A stretch of DNA of 64,000 bases from CALJTV01 sp036821185 (GCA_036821185.1 DAISKD010000001.1:1-64000); one strand, 5' to 3'. Shown: positions 41,470 through 50,994, counted from the first letter of the stretch. A program made the numbers and translations. The notes: generated from the sequence alone by a model not told the origin.

Positions 41470-42557
41470 CTCGAATTTTCTCCTCTTATTCTGTTTGTTC
41501 GGTGGCTGGAAAGACTTTCTATTTCGCTTACTAACGCACTAATAAAGTCGGTTTCGGTGACAATTTTTACCACCTTCCCTTTAGCAAAAATGGCGGCTTT
41601 GCCTTTGCCACAGGCAATTCCCACATCAGCATCTTTGGCTTCCCCAGGACCATTGACCACGCAGCCCATGACGGCTACCTTTATAGTTGAATAGGGCATT
41701 TGTTTTAATACTTCGTCAACAGCTTTAGCGAGGCTAATTATATCAACCTCAGCTCGTCCGCAAGAGGGACAACTTATCAGAGTCGGGCCACGCTTTCGAA
41801 TGTTGAGGCTCTTTAATATTTCGTAGGCGGTCTCTACCTCCTCGCAGGGGTCTGCGCTCAGAGAAACGCGTATAGTGTCACCTATACCTTCCGATAAAAG
41901 TATGCCGATGCCGATTGCGTTGCGAATGGTCCCAGCACCGGGCAGACCTGCTTCGGTTATGCCGACATGTAAAGGATAGGATATTAGGTTGGCGATCTTT
42001 CTATAGGCCTCAATAGTGGTCGGTATGTCGAATGCCTTAAGGGAGACTTTAATAAGGTCAAAGCCAAGTTCTTCTAGTAATCGTATTTGTGCTAGCGCTG
42101 CATCGACCATCCGTTCAGATATAGGTGTAAGCGATTTTGGAGTCGGAGATAGGCTTCCAGCATTGACGCCGATGCGAATGGGTGTCTGCCTTTGTTTCGC
42201 CTCCCGTACCACTTTTGCGATTTGCTCTGGATCGCGAATGTTTCCTGGGTTCAAACGTAACCCGTCGACTCCCGCCTTAAGTGACGAGAGGGCTAGACGA
42301 TAATCGAAGTGAATGTCGGCGATTATAGGTAGGGGTGATTTGCGTTTAACCTGCAGTAGCGCCTCGGCCGCTTCCATATCAGGGACTGCTATGCGGACTA
42401 TTTCGCAGCCGTGCTCTGCAAGTTGATTGATCTGGGCAACTGTTGCAGCTACATCTCTGGTATCGGTCTTTGTCATGGATTGAACCACAATAGGTGCGCC
42501 GCCACCTATAAGTACATCACCAATGCGGATCGCTTTTGATGGTCTACGTGGGGTCAT
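41466..42557 (-). CDS. ispG: 4-hydroxy-3-methylbut-2-enyl diphosphate synthase
   Basis: 363 residues. Seventh step of the MEP isoprenoid pathway, reducing MEcPP to HMBPP. A TIM barrel (GGGAPIVVQSMTKTDTRDV) is followed by the iron-sulphur domain with CPSCGR and GCVVNGPGE, the three cluster cysteines. The length is that of the short bacterial form. It overlaps rseP by ATGA. With dxr in the same operon it marks use of the MEP route. Confidence 0.96.
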   Translation of the reverse strand: MTPRRPSKAIRIGDVLIGGGAPIVVQSMTKTDTRDVAATVAQINQLAEHGCEIVRIAVPDMEAAEALLQVKRKSPLPIIADIHFDYRLALSSLKAGVDGLRLNPGNIRDPEQIAKVVREAKQRQTPIRIGVNAGSLSPTPKSLTPISERMVDAALAQIRLLEELGFDLIKVSLKAFDIPTTIEAYRKIANLISYPLHVGITEAGLPGAGTIRNAIGIGILLSEGIGDTIRVSLSADPCEEVETAYEILKSLNIRKRGPTLISCPSCGRAEVDIISLAKAVDEVLKQMPYSTIKVAVMGCVVNGPGEAKDADVGIACGKGKAAIFAKGKVVKIVTETDFISALVSEIESLSSHRTNRIRGENSR

Positions 42558-43621
42558 GGTATCGAATTGTTGTTGATAATATTGGTGATGTCGTAGTAAC
42601 TAACTATGACGATCAAGGCCAATAGCACTGCAAGACCGATCAGATGGATGAGTCCTTCTTTTTTGGGTGAGATCTTTTTCCCGCGCCGCACCCACTCTAG
42701 AAACACAAAAATGAGCCTTCCTCCGTCCAAACCAGGGAACGGGAACAAATTAATAATTGCTAGGTTGATGCTTATCAGTGCAGTAAATTCTAATAGCGGG
42801 CTAAGTCCAGCTTTGGCTACCTGACCTGTCAGCCCAGCGATGCCTATCGGCCCAGTCAACTGGGGAGACGTACCTCGAATTATCCAGCCTACAATTTCGT
42901 TCTTGAACAAAATCAGTATTTCCCAGCAGTGAACAAAACTGCCTGGTATTGCTTTCCAAAAAGGGTATGCTTCCTGCTTGGTGGTAGTGTTTTTCGCAGC
43001 AAGCAGAATACCCGTAGCTCCTTCCCCTTCCGGCGGTTTCCAGCGGGGTACAACATAAACCTCTTGTTGGCTACCATTGCTTTTCTGGATCAACATTCTT
43101 ACTTCCGAGCCGAGGTGAAGCTGAATCAAATAGACAACATCGCCTCGATTATTTACTGGACGATTATTTATGCTAATAAGCCTGTCTCCTGGTTCAATGC
43201 CAGCCGCTTTTGCTGGTGAATTGGGCGCTACCTCTTGTATGTACACTTCTTCTATCGCCATATTGTGCGGTATCATCAAGCTAGCCGAAATTAGCACTAT
43301 AGGGAGCACAATGTTCATTAGCGAACCTGCCGTGAGGACCAGGATCCTAACCGGGATACTTTTACTGGCAAGGCCGTCTGGTATGGCGGCATCTTCCTCC
43401 CCTGCCATTTTGGTAAAACCACCCAAGGGTATAGCGTTTAGGGAATATGTTGTTTCACCTCTTCTAAAGCTGAGCAACCGTGGGGGAAAACCGATGCCGA
43501 ACTCTTCTACTTTTATTTTAGCAAGTTTAGCGGCGATGAAGTGGCCAAACTCGTGTACAAACACGAGCAATATTAACACACCTAGGAAACTGGTTATTGT
43601 GAGCAGAACTGTAGTTAGCAT
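42554..43621 (-). CDS. rseP: Site-2 protease, M50 family (RseP-like)
   Basis: 355 residues, integral membrane zinc protease. HEFGHFIAAK near residues 24-33 gives the metal site and a later FPFPGLDGGRL the third ligand (Asp). One PDZ domain (IEEVYIQEVAPNSPAKAAGIEPGDRLISINNRPV) lies between, so this is the single-PDZ type. Such enzymes cleave anti-sigma factors or signal-peptide remnants in the membrane. Substrate unknown here. Translationally coupled to ispG. Confidence 0.93.
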   Translation of the reverse strand: MLTTVLLTITSFLGVLILLVFVHEFGHFIAAKLAKIKVEEFGIGFPPRLLSFRRGETTYSLNAIPLGGFTKMAGEEDAAIPDGLASKSIPVRILVLTAGSLMNIVLPIVLISASLMIPHNMAIEEVYIQEVAPNSPAKAAGIEPGDRLISINNRPVNNRGDVVYLIQLHLGSEVRMLIQKSNGSQQEVYVVPRWKPPEGEGATGILLAAKNTTTKQEAYPFWKAIPGSFVHCWEILILFKNEIVGWIIRGTSPQLTGPIGIAGLTGQVAKAGLSPLLEFTALISINLAIINLFPFPGLDGGRLIFVFLEWVRRGKKISPKKEGLIHLIGLAVLLALIVIVSYYDITNIINNNSIP

Positions 43622-43624
43622 AGG

Positions 43625-44752
43625 CTAAGCTTGTGCAAAACTAAGTGCATTTTCTCTTGCCCATTCATCAGCAGCTAAAATATCTTCCAGTGTCGGTGTA
43701 CTTATCGGCTGGTGCAAACTGAGTGTCTTTTCTATTATTTCGCTTATTGCTAAAAAGCTAATTTGCCTGTTGAGGAACAGGTTGACCGCAATTTCGTCAG
43801 CCGCGCACAGGACTGCCGGATATGTACCTCCTTTTTTACCTGCCTCTATGGCTAACTGGAGACAAGGAAAGCGGGAATAATCAATTTGTTCGAAATCCAG
43901 CGAGTGCACCTTGGCTATGTCAAAGTGGGGTAATTGTGGGTTTTGTAATCTTTGAGGGTAAGACAATGCATACTGGATAGGCAATCTCATGTCTGGTAAG
44001 CTAAGTTGTGCTTTAATTGAACCATCGATGAATTCTACCAAGGAATGTACAATACTCTGTGGGTGACATACGATGTCGATTCTATCAAAAGGCAACGAAA
44101 AAAGCCAGTGAGCTTCGATGACCTCCAAGCCTTTATTCATCAGTGTTGCAGAGTCAACGGTTATTTTCCTACCCATTTTCCAAGTGGGGTGTCTCAGTGC
44201 ATCCTCAATGGTGACCTTTGCTAGCTGTTCCTTAGTCAAGTGGTAAAAGGGTCCCCCTGAGGCTGTCAGTATGACTCGTGACAAACCTCTTGTTTCGCCC
44301 TGAAGACATTGCCATATACCACTATGTTCACTATCTATAGGTATAAGCATGGCTTTATGCTTTTTGGCTCCTCTAATTATTACTTCGCCGGCCATAACTA
44401 ACGCCTCTTTGTTAGCTAGGGCTATTCTCTTTCCTGCCCTGATGGCTGCTAACAGCGGTCCCAGACCTTCTTTACCGGAGGTGGCTATTACGACAAGGTC
44501 CACATCAGGATGGCTGGCCATTTCTTCCATAGTGGCAAAGCTGGTGACACTGGGCAACTTGCAATCGGCAGCAGAATATGCGAGCAAAGGCCGGAACTGC
44601 GTTATTTGCCTGAGTAGCAAAGCTGTGTTTTTGCCTCCAGCCAGACCTACCACAGTGTACTGTTCTGGAAAATTTTGTACCACCTCCAGAGTCTGCTGTC
44701 CGATGGATCCGGTAGAACCTAAGACGACTATTTTTTTGACCATTTTATGCAT
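43625..44752 (-). CDS. dxr: 1-deoxy-D-xylulose 5-phosphate reductoisomerase
   Basis: 375 residues. NADPH site VLGSTGSIGQQTLEVV, then ALANKEALVMAG, and the metal and substrate region PIDSEHSGIWQCL with ASGGPF. MNKGLEVIEAHWLF is also diagnostic. It makes 2-C-methylerythritol 4-phosphate, second step of the MEP pathway. A second ATG three codons downstream is an equally good start. It lies four bases from both neighbours, cdsA and rseP. Confidence 0.96.
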   Translation of the reverse strand: MHKMVKKIVVLGSTGSIGQQTLEVVQNFPEQYTVVGLAGGKNTALLLRQITQFRPLLAYSAADCKLPSVTSFATMEEMASHPDVDLVVIATSGKEGLGPLLAAIRAGKRIALANKEALVMAGEVIIRGAKKHKAMLIPIDSEHSGIWQCLQGETRGLSRVILTASGGPFYHLTKEQLAKVTIEDALRHPTWKMGRKITVDSATLMNKGLEVIEAHWLFSLPFDRIDIVCHPQSIVHSLVEFIDGSIKAQLSLPDMRLPIQYALSYPQRLQNPQLPHFDIAKVHSLDFEQIDYSRFPCLQLAIEAGKKGGTYPAVLCAADEIAVNLFLNRQISFLAISEIIEKTLSLHQPISTPTLEDILAADEWARENALSFAQA

Positions 44753-44756
44753 GGTT

Positions 44757-45551
44757 CTATGGATGGGTGAGCATAACCCAGTAGTATACTATAAATCCTG
44801 TGAAGATAAGGCTATCAATTCGGTCGAGTATCCCTCCGTGCCCTGGAAGCAGCTTACCGGAGTCTTTGACTCCGACATTTCGTTTGAATAATGATTCCAG
44901 CAAATCCCCGAGTTGAGCAAAGATGCTTATCAGGCACCCCAATAAACTTATCTGAAGGTAGGTGGATGGAAGGTGAAAGATGGCTTTAAGGGCGAGTGCT
45001 GCAATAATTGTGGCAATGCCGCCACCGATAGCTCCTTGCCAAGTTTTTGCCGGGCTAATGGAGGGTGCTAACGGTCTTGTCCCCCAAGCTCTACCGCAGA
45101 AAAATGCGCAGGTGTCATTGGCGAATGTGGTAAAAAGTCCAAAGAAGACCCACTCTCTGCCGAGTTCTAGCGTTCTCAAGCCCACCCACCAGCTCATCAT
45201 CCAGCCAATGTATAATATGCCGGCAACTGTGACTGTCCAGCTTATGAAAGCCCTTTCCCTATTGCGGCGGATTAATATCCAGATCGCGGGGATTACTATA
45301 CCTAAGGTAACCAACAATGGCACTAGTATACTGTCTCTGGAATGCTGGCTGATAACGAGTGCTGCTGTCCACACTACACCGAAAATCCGAAGGGGTTGCG
45401 AGTTCAGATTATCAGCCATTCTATAGAATTCAAAGCTACCTATTGCTGCCATGGCAGCCACGATCACCGTGAACCAAGGTGCACCAAACCAAATTGCTGC
45501 TACAAGAAGAGGTAAGCCGATAACGGCGGTGATGACTCTCAGTCTAAGCAT
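44757..45551 (-). CDS. cdsA: Phosphatidate cytidylyltransferase
   Basis: 264 residues, about seven membrane segments. Forms CDP-diacylglycerol from phosphatidate and CTP. The signature is near the C-terminus: LFKRNVGVKDSGKLLPGHGGILDRIDSL. The conserved SPAKTWQGAIGG is present. In most bacteria uppS sits between frr and cdsA; here the 63-base gap to frr has no gene. Confidence 0.95.
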   Translation of the reverse strand: MLRLRVITAVIGLPLLVAAIWFGAPWFTVIVAAMAAIGSFEFYRMADNLNSQPLRIFGVVWTAALVISQHSRDSILVPLLVTLGIVIPAIWILIRRNRERAFISWTVTVAGILYIGWMMSWWVGLRTLELGREWVFFGLFTTFANDTCAFFCGRAWGTRPLAPSISPAKTWQGAIGGGIATIIAALALKAIFHLPSTYLQISLLGCLISIFAQLGDLLESLFKRNVGVKDSGKLLPGHGGILDRIDSLIFTGFIVYYWVMLTHP

Positions 45552-45614
45552 CCTGTTATCTTACCAACTTATCGAGGAGGCCATATACGGTGCGCAGGGG
45601 ATGGGCTACAAGTA

Positions 45615-46172
45615 CTAGATTTCTAGGATCTCAGCTTCTTTTGACTGCCCTATACTATTAACCTTATCTATGAAGCTCTCAGTCAGCTTCTGAACCTGCT
45701 CAGAAGCCCGTGTGTGTTGGTCTTGTGATATTTCTTTGTTTCTTTCTGCCTCTCTGAGATGCTCAATGGCCTCTCGCCTTATATTGCGCAGGGCTATGCG
45801 TGCCTCCTCTAATCTTTTGCGGACTACTTTGGTAAGCTCTTTACGCCGTTCTTCCGTGAGTGGTGGAACCAGTATTCTTATTACGTTACCGTCATTAATT
45901 GGGTTGAACCCAAGATCTGAAGTGAGGATTGCCTTTTCGATGTTGCGGATACAGCTGCGATCCCAGGGCTGTATCAAAATCATCCTAGCCTCAGGGGTGG
46001 AGATGGAGGCGAGTTGATTTAAGGGAGTCGGAATACCGTGGTAGTCCACTTTGAGGTGTTCTACCAGCGCCGGTGTAGCTCTTCCTGTGCGGATGGTGGC
46101 TAGGTCCCGGTTCAAAATATCAACAGTTTTTTGCATCTTATTGGTTATCTCGCCTAGTATTTTATCGACCAT
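45615..46172 (-). CDS. frr: Ribosome recycling factor
   Basis: 185 residues. The two-domain L-shaped factor that splits post-termination ribosomes together with EF-G. RTGRATPALVEHLKVDYHGIPTPLNQLAS and ERRKELTKVVRKRLEEARIALRNIRREA are diagnostic. Normal length. Seven bases after pyrH. Confidence 0.97.
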   Translation of the reverse strand: MVDKILGEITNKMQKTVDILNRDLATIRTGRATPALVEHLKVDYHGIPTPLNQLASISTPEARMILIQPWDRSCIRNIEKAILTSDLGFNPINDGNVIRILVPPLTEERRKELTKVVRKRLEEARIALRNIRREAIEHLREAERNKEISQDQHTRASEQVQKLTESFIDKVNSIGQSKEAEILEI

Positions 46173-46179
46173 TTTCCGT

Positions 46180-46905
46180 TTATGCCTCTACAAAAGTACC
46201 TACACGTTCACCGAAAACAGCACGCTCTATACTTAGTTCCCCTTGCAGATCGAAGACTATTATCGGTAGTTTGTTGTCTAGGCACAGTGAAAAGGCAGTG
46301 CTGTCCATGACTTGCAGGTGCATGTCCAGGGCATCTTTGTGTGTGAGGCGCTCAAACTTCTTTGCCTTTGGGTTCTTAAGAGGGTCAGCGTCATATACAC
46401 CATCAACTTTGTTTTTGGCAACAAGAAGGACTTCGGCGCCGATTTCTATAGCTCGCAGTGCTGCTGCAGTGTCAGTGGTCATGTAGGGGTTACCAGTACC
46501 GCCGGCGAAAATTACCACGCGTCCCTTTTCCAGATGGCGAATAGCCCGGCGCCGTATGTAAGGTTCAGCAACTGCCTGCATAGTAATGGCTGATTGCGTC
46601 CGGGTGATGACCCCTTCTTTCTCTAAGGCATCCTGTAGCGCAAGTGCGTTAATAACGGTGGCTAGCATACCTGCGTAATCTGCTGTGGCACGATCCATAC
46701 CTTTAGCTTCACTGCCAGTGCCTCTCCAAAAATTACCACCGCCTACGACTATTGCCACTTCCACACCCGCCTCCGTAATATGTTTTATTTGCTGAGCTAC
46801 ATTTGCTAACACGGAGCGGTCGATACCAAAGTTTTTCTTTCCCATCAAGGCTTCGCCGCTCAATTTCAATAGTACGCGTTTATATTTTGGTTTCGAGTTA
46901 TTCAA
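46180..46905 (-). CDS. pyrH: UMP kinase
   Basis: 241 residues from a TTG at 46905, just past the tsf stop; the open frame extends 18 codons into tsf but that part has no family character. YKRVLLKLSGEALMG starts the amino-acid-kinase fold, VVGGGNFWRG and GGTGNPYMTTDTAAALRAIE are ATP- and UMP-binding. It makes UDP for nucleotide and cell-envelope synthesis, and is GTP-regulated in other bacteria. The length matches the usual 240 or so with this start. Confidence 0.94.
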   Translation of the reverse strand: MNNSKPKYKRVLLKLSGEALMGKKNFGIDRSVLANVAQQIKHITEAGVEVAIVVGGGNFWRGTGSEAKGMDRATADYAGMLATVINALALQDALEKEGVITRTQSAITMQAVAEPYIRRRAIRHLEKGRVVIFAGGTGNPYMTTDTAAALRAIEIGAEVLLVAKNKVDGVYDADPLKNPKAKKFERLTHKDALDMHLQVMDSTAFSLCLDNKLPIIVFDLQGELSIERAVFGERVGTFVEA

Positions 46906-46906
46906 T

Positions 46907-47410
46907 TTAGCAACCCACTTCAAATCTGGCAAACCGGCGTACCCTAATGTTTTCACCAACTTTGGCTATGGTTTCATCGATCAGGTTCTTTATTGTTTTA
47001 TTCGGGTCTTTTATGTATGGTTGCAAAAGGAGGCATAGTGCCTCGGGCTCTCCATCAATGTTTTCCGGAAGTTCGTCCGGAGAAACGAATTGTGGCGACA
47101 TAGCTGCTATTTGCAGCGCTATGTTGTGGGCAAGTTCTTTGAATTCATCTGTGCGGGCAACGAAATCGGTCTCACAATTAACTTCGACAAGTACTCCAAT
47201 TTTCCCGCCCATGTGTATGTATGCCTCTACAATTCCCTGCTCGGCAATACGCTGTGCTTTTTTGCGGGCTATGGCGAGCCCCTGTTGTTCCAAGATTTCC
47301 AGTGCCTTCTCGATGTTACCTCCCGCCTCCGAAAGCGCTCTTTTGCAGTCCATAATACCAGCACCGGTTTGCTCACGGAGCTTCTTTATAATATCTGTTG
47401 AAAGTTGCAA
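46907..47410 (-). CDS. tsf: Elongation factor Ts
   Basis: 167 residues, the short EF-Ts form lacking much of the dimerisation core found in the E. coli protein (about 283). KLREQTGAGIMDCKRALSEAGGNIEKA is the N-terminal UBA-like signature, and EVNCETDFVARTDEFKELAHNIALQI the core contact to EF-Tu. TTG start at 47410 chosen for GAAGGAGG six bases upstream. It recycles EF-Tu-GDP. Coupled to rpsB and pyrH. Confidence 0.94.
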   Translation of the reverse strand: MQLSTDIIKKLREQTGAGIMDCKRALSEAGGNIEKALEILEQQGLAIARKKAQRIAEQGIVEAYIHMGGKIGVLVEVNCETDFVARTDEFKELAHNIALQIAAMSPQFVSPDELPENIDGEPEALCLLLQPYIKDPNKTIKNLIDETIAKVGENIRVRRFARFEVGC

Positions 47411-47448
47411 CGGATGCCTCCTTCTATCCAAAAACTCTGGATGTCCGA

Positions 47449-48231
47449 TTACTCCTCCGGGGTAAATATGTGAGACTGTAATAGCTCATTGCTTTCTGTC
47501 TCAGTACTAGTTGCCTCAGCTAAGGGAGTTAGTTCACCAGTCTCCTTAATAAGCTTTCCTTCTAGAATGGCATCGGCTATTTTGCTGCATATCAGCTTGA
47601 TAGCTTTGATGGCATCGTCGTTGGCAGGAATGGGAAAATCCACATTCGTGGGGTCGCAGTTTGTATCGACTATAGCTACTACAGGAATGCCTACCTTGTT
47701 CGCTTCAGACAAGGCTATTTTTTCTTTTGTTGGGTCCACAATAAAGAGGGCACCAGGGGGCTGCGTCATTTCTTTAAAGCCACCGAAAAGCCTGTTGAGA
47801 CGGGCTATCTCCTTATCAATTTTCATGCGTTCCTTCTTGGTAAGGTAGTCCAGCTCTCCCTTATTCTTCTTGTCTTCCAGACGAACCAGATAGTCTATTC
47901 TTGATTGGATAGTGGAAAAGTTGGTCAGCATGCCTCCCAACCACCTCTGATTGACATAAAACATACCGCACCTTTTAGCCTCCTGTTCCACAATCTCTTG
48001 GGCCTGCTTTTTGGTGCCGACGAAGAGAACAGTTTGCCCATTGCTGACCAGGTTCTTGATGTAGTTACAAGCTTTACCCAGAAGCGAGACGGTCTGCTCC
48101 AGGTCTATAATATGAATACCATTACGTTTGGTAAAAATGTAGCTTCTCATCTTTGGGTGCCACTGGGCGGTCAGGTGGCCAAAATGTGCCCCTGCCTCAA
48201 GCAGTTGTTTCACTGAAATCGCTTCTACCAA
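47449..48231 (-). CDS. rpsB: 30S ribosomal protein S2
   Basis: 260 residues from a TTG with GGAGG seven bases upstream. QLLEAGAHFGHLTAQWHPKMRSYIF, GTKKQAQEIVEQEA, RWLGGMLTNFSTI and PVVAIVDTNCDP are S2 signatures. A C-terminal acidic tail of about 30 residues (TGELTPLAEATSTETESN) extends past the core. First gene of the translation-isoprenoid-lipid operon. Confidence 0.97.
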   Translation of the reverse strand: MVEAISVKQLLEAGAHFGHLTAQWHPKMRSYIFTKRNGIHIIDLEQTVSLLGKACNYIKNLVSNGQTVLFVGTKKQAQEIVEQEAKRCGMFYVNQRWLGGMLTNFSTIQSRIDYLVRLEDKKNKGELDYLTKKERMKIDKEIARLNRLFGGFKEMTQPPGALFIVDPTKEKIALSEANKVGIPVVAIVDTNCDPTNVDFPIPANDDAIKAIKLICSKIADAILEGKLIKETGELTPLAEATSTETESNELLQSHIFTPEE

Positions 48232-48281
48232 GTTCTGACCTCCTAATAACGGAAGATTTCTCCTGTGCTATGTTGTCCAAC

Positions 48282-48310
48282 AGTATAACATAATATGATT
48301 AGACGGGCAA
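48282..48310 (-). promoter_or_regulatory. rpsB operon promoter
   Basis: Minus strand: TTGCCC (48305-48310), 17-base spacer, TATACT (48282-48287). Start near 48275 leaves a leader of about 44 bases. It is the only clear promoter seen for the nine-gene cluster. Confidence 0.65.
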
Positions 48311-48359
48311 TCTACGACAGAGCATGTCTTGCTTGTCTAGAGATGATGGGCAGTTTGTC

Positions 48360-48389
48360 TTGACTTACTCAAGGCATCAGTGCTAACAT
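48360..48389 (+). promoter_or_regulatory. tRNA-Lys promoter
   Basis: TTGACT (48360-48365), 18-base spacer ending TGC, TAACAT (48384-48389), twelve bases before the tRNA. Confidence 0.6.
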
Positions 48390-48401
48390 AAGGTTTGCTT
48401 T

Positions 48402-48474
48402 GGGCCGCTAGCTCAACAGGTAGAGCAGGTGACTCTTAATCACCCGGTTAGAGGTTCGAGTCCTCTGCGGCTCA
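48402..48474 (+). tRNA. tRNA-Lys (anticodon CTT)
   Basis: Acceptor GGGCCGC/GCGGCTC with one G-T pair, D stem GCTC/GAGC, anticodon stem GGTGA/TCACC with loop CTCTTAA (anticodon CTT, codon AAG), T arm AGAGG-TTCGAGT-CCTCT, discriminator A. CCA is not encoded. Confidence 0.96.
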
Positions 48475-48528
48475 TGGCTGTGGACTTAGCCTTTCTTGCT
48501 CATTCGACAAGCTAACTTGTGCCCCGAA

Positions 48529-49104
48529 TCATCCGATGATGATATCCTTTAATGCTCTTTTGGGGACATGGTGTACACCTTCGGCGTCACGCCAGTACTT
48601 GATGTCACCATCTGGGCCTACAGGCTCGATAACCACTTTTTCCTTTGGTTTACCAAGGGCGATAACTAGCAATATTTCGTAGCGTGATGGTATATTCAAA
48701 GCTTCGCTCAGCTCACGTCGTCTCACATTTGCAATGATGCAGCCACCCAATCCCCTCTCCGTAGCTCCAAGCAGGATACTCTGGGCGGCAATGCCATGGT
48801 CGCAGCCGAATGATTTCGTTATTTCAGTATCGCCGAGTATGATTATATAGGCCGCGGGTCTTTCGCCTTCTTCTGGTCCAGGCCAGTCTTTTAAGTAGCT
48901 AGCCCAGGCTAGGTGCTGAAATATTAGCGCGTTTGTCTTGGGGTCGCAGGAAAGCATGTATTTTAATGGCTGCAGGTTGAGCGCCGAGGCAGATAGCCTT
49001 GCTAAGTCAACTAGGTCGATAAGGGTCTCGCGATCGATAGGGTATTCTTGATAAAATCTGCGGTAACTTCGGTTTTTAAACACAAGTTCCTTAAGCATTT
49101 TCAC
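48529..49104 (-). CDS. Nitroreductase family protein
   Basis: 191 residues, FMN-dependent. The N-terminal NRSYRRFYQEYPIDRETLIDLVDLARLSASALNLQPLKYML is the flavin-binding signature; GCDHGIAAQSILLGATERGLGGCII and LLVIALGKPKE complete the fold. The protein is near the short end of the family and likely a homodimer using NAD(P)H. Physiological substrate unknown. Follows tRNA-Lys convergently with 54 bases between. Confidence 0.88.
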   Translation of the reverse strand: MKMLKELVFKNRSYRRFYQEYPIDRETLIDLVDLARLSASALNLQPLKYMLSCDPKTNALIFQHLAWASYLKDWPGPEEGERPAAYIIILGDTEITKSFGCDHGIAAQSILLGATERGLGGCIIANVRRRELSEALNIPSRYEILLVIALGKPKEKVVIEPVGPDGDIKYWRDAEGVHHVPKRALKDIIIG

Positions 49105-49142
49105 CTCCTCTTATTTCCATCCAGCTCATTTTGCCCAGTATA

Positions 49143-49736
49143 TTATAGTACTGAAAGTGACAGCAGTTTTATGCCCCAATAGCCGGTGTAAGCGAATAGA
49201 ATATGCTTCGGTATCCGCCCCAACGTGCCATAAAGGAGGAATTTCCATACAGGAAAGCGTAGCGAGCCGGCTGCTGCTCCAGCTACATCGAATGCGGGGT
49301 TGGGGATAAGAGCTAGAACGAAAATGGTAATTCCTCCCCATTTTTTCATCCATTGCACCATCCTCGAATAGGCATTGAAATTATCTATAACGAGTCGTCC
49401 ACCATATCCGAGAAGGTAGCCGGCCATTTCACCGATGGTACCGCCTATTCCAGATACTATTCCCACCAGTATGGGGTTGAGGGTGGTCCCCATGGCTGCG
49501 GTCACTATCCAGCCCGGCACTGGTACTACTATTGTGCTGCAGGTTATCAGGGAGACGAGGAATACTCCCGCATAAGAGTATGTCTGCATTGCCGCTATCT
49601 TATCTCGGTTGAAGAGGATAAAAACGGAGAGGGCTACTACACAAATCAATGCCAGTATTTGCAGGTAACGTTCCTTCGACCAAAAGCGCCTTTTGTTGAT
49701 AGTTTGCTGCTGTGGCCTGTTTTCAATCGCTGGCAT
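49143..49736 (-). CDS. VTT-domain membrane protein (DedA-like)
   Basis: 197 residues. After a cytosolic N-terminus of about 25 polar residues come five or six hydrophobic segments. VPVPGWIVTAAMGTTLNP, GTIGEMAGYLLGYGG and the re-entrant FVLALIPNPAFDVAGAAAG are features of the VTT/SNARE-associated family, whose members scramble or transport lipids. The lipid here is unknown. Its start overlaps the MFS gene end by 14 bases. Confidence 0.84.
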   Translation of the reverse strand: MPAIENRPQQQTINKRRFWSKERYLQILALICVVALSVFILFNRDKIAAMQTYSYAGVFLVSLITCSTIVVPVPGWIVTAAMGTTLNPILVGIVSGIGGTIGEMAGYLLGYGGRLVIDNFNAYSRMVQWMKKWGGITIFVLALIPNPAFDVAGAAAGSLRFPVWKFLLYGTLGRIPKHILFAYTGYWGIKLLSLSVL

Positions 49737-50994
49737 TAGAGTTTGTCTTCTTAATTAGCATTACTAGTGTAGAACCGGCAATGAAATAGACTATACATAT
49801 GATAAGCATGATAGCGTATCCTGAGTTGGCCTGTCGATTATTGAAGAAGTCTATCAAAGGGCCGGTCAACCGCGATAATGCTCCAGCGCCAGCGGTGGCA
49901 AGATTGGTTAGTCCCAGATAGCGGGCTTCTTCGCCGCGGATGGCAAGATCTGTCGCCAGTGCCCAATTGGTGCTCAGGAATGTACCTGTGGAGATACCAA
50001 GTAGCGCTGCGCATATTATTACTCCCGCATATGTAGGTGAAAAGTATATTGTCAGGATGCCAATGACACCAGTGATACCGGAAAGAATGATGAGAGGTTG
50101 ACGTCCGAGTTTATCTGAGAAATATCCGGCGGGATATACGGAGATTAACAGCAGAATACCCACTGTCATAACTAGGTCTGCGGTCATACTTGCCGGGTTT
50201 GGTGGACGGACAACATCTTTAAGAAAGTAGAGGGCAAAGGTCTGGAGTGTCCCTAACGCCATGAAGATGAACAGCCGTGACGCCAGGAACCAGACGAAGT
50301 TGCGGTCTCTCTTCGCGTCAATTTTGTATGCACCAGCGATTATTTCGGCCTGAGTGGGCATATAAGCCCTGGTCACTGTATTGCGTTCCTTCACGGTAAA
50401 TAGTGTGGCAACCATTGTGGCGAACAGAATGGTCCCCACAATTGCCAAAGAAACCCATAGCCATAGACTGTCCTTCTGGGTGGCATAAGCGTCCATAAAG
50501 TAAGCTACCAGACGAATTAATAATACTGCCAACAATATCTCAAGTAGACTTTTGACCCCTGATGCTGTGCCTCTATACTTTTGTGGCACCATGTCTGGTA
50601 TCAAAGCTTGGAAGGGTCCCTGTGCGATATTACTAGCAAGCTGTAGGCAGCAGTAGCTTAAAAAAAGGTAACAAAAAGTGTTCGATATGCCTATGGCCGG
50701 GAGTATCAGCAGCGCTACCAGTGTTCCAAAGAAGATGAAGGGTATCCTTCTGCCAAAGGGGGAGGCGAACCGGTCACTAAATGCCCCGGTGATGGGTTGC
50801 ACCAGCATTGCGAGTATCAAGCCCACAAAGGTCAACAGGCCAAGGTAGGTGTTTTTTAAGCTTTCGGGGGCGATGTCCAGCAGTCGAACCGGGATTACTA
50901 TTGTATGAAGGCTTGTCCACAAGACTGCCAGACCAGCTCCAAAAATGGTTATTTTAATGTAATCACCAAGATGAGGGGCTTTTTCTATTGACAC
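49723..50994 (-). CDS. MFS transporter
   Basis: 423 residues with 12 predicted membrane segments. The MFS loop motif appears as GAFSDRFASPFGRRIPFIF between segments 2 and 3 and as GYFSDKLGRQPLIIL in the second half. The sequence leans toward the GPH/SLC45-type sugar transporters, but the substrate is not clear. Cotranscribed with the VTT protein. Confidence 0.85.
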   Translation of the reverse strand: MSIEKAPHLGDYIKITIFGAGLAVLWTSLHTIVIPVRLLDIAPESLKNTYLGLLTFVGLILAMLVQPITGAFSDRFASPFGRRIPFIFFGTLVALLILPAIGISNTFCYLFLSYCCLQLASNIAQGPFQALIPDMVPQKYRGTASGVKSLLEILLAVLLIRLVAYFMDAYATQKDSLWLWVSLAIVGTILFATMVATLFTVKERNTVTRAYMPTQAEIIAGAYKIDAKRDRNFVWFLASRLFIFMALGTLQTFALYFLKDVVRPPNPASMTADLVMTVGILLLISVYPAGYFSDKLGRQPLIILSGITGVIGILTIYFSPTYAGVIICAALLGISTGTFLSTNWALATDLAIRGEEARYLGLTNLATAGAGALSRLTGPLIDFFNNRQANSGYAIMLIICIVYFIAGSTLVMLIKKTNSNASD

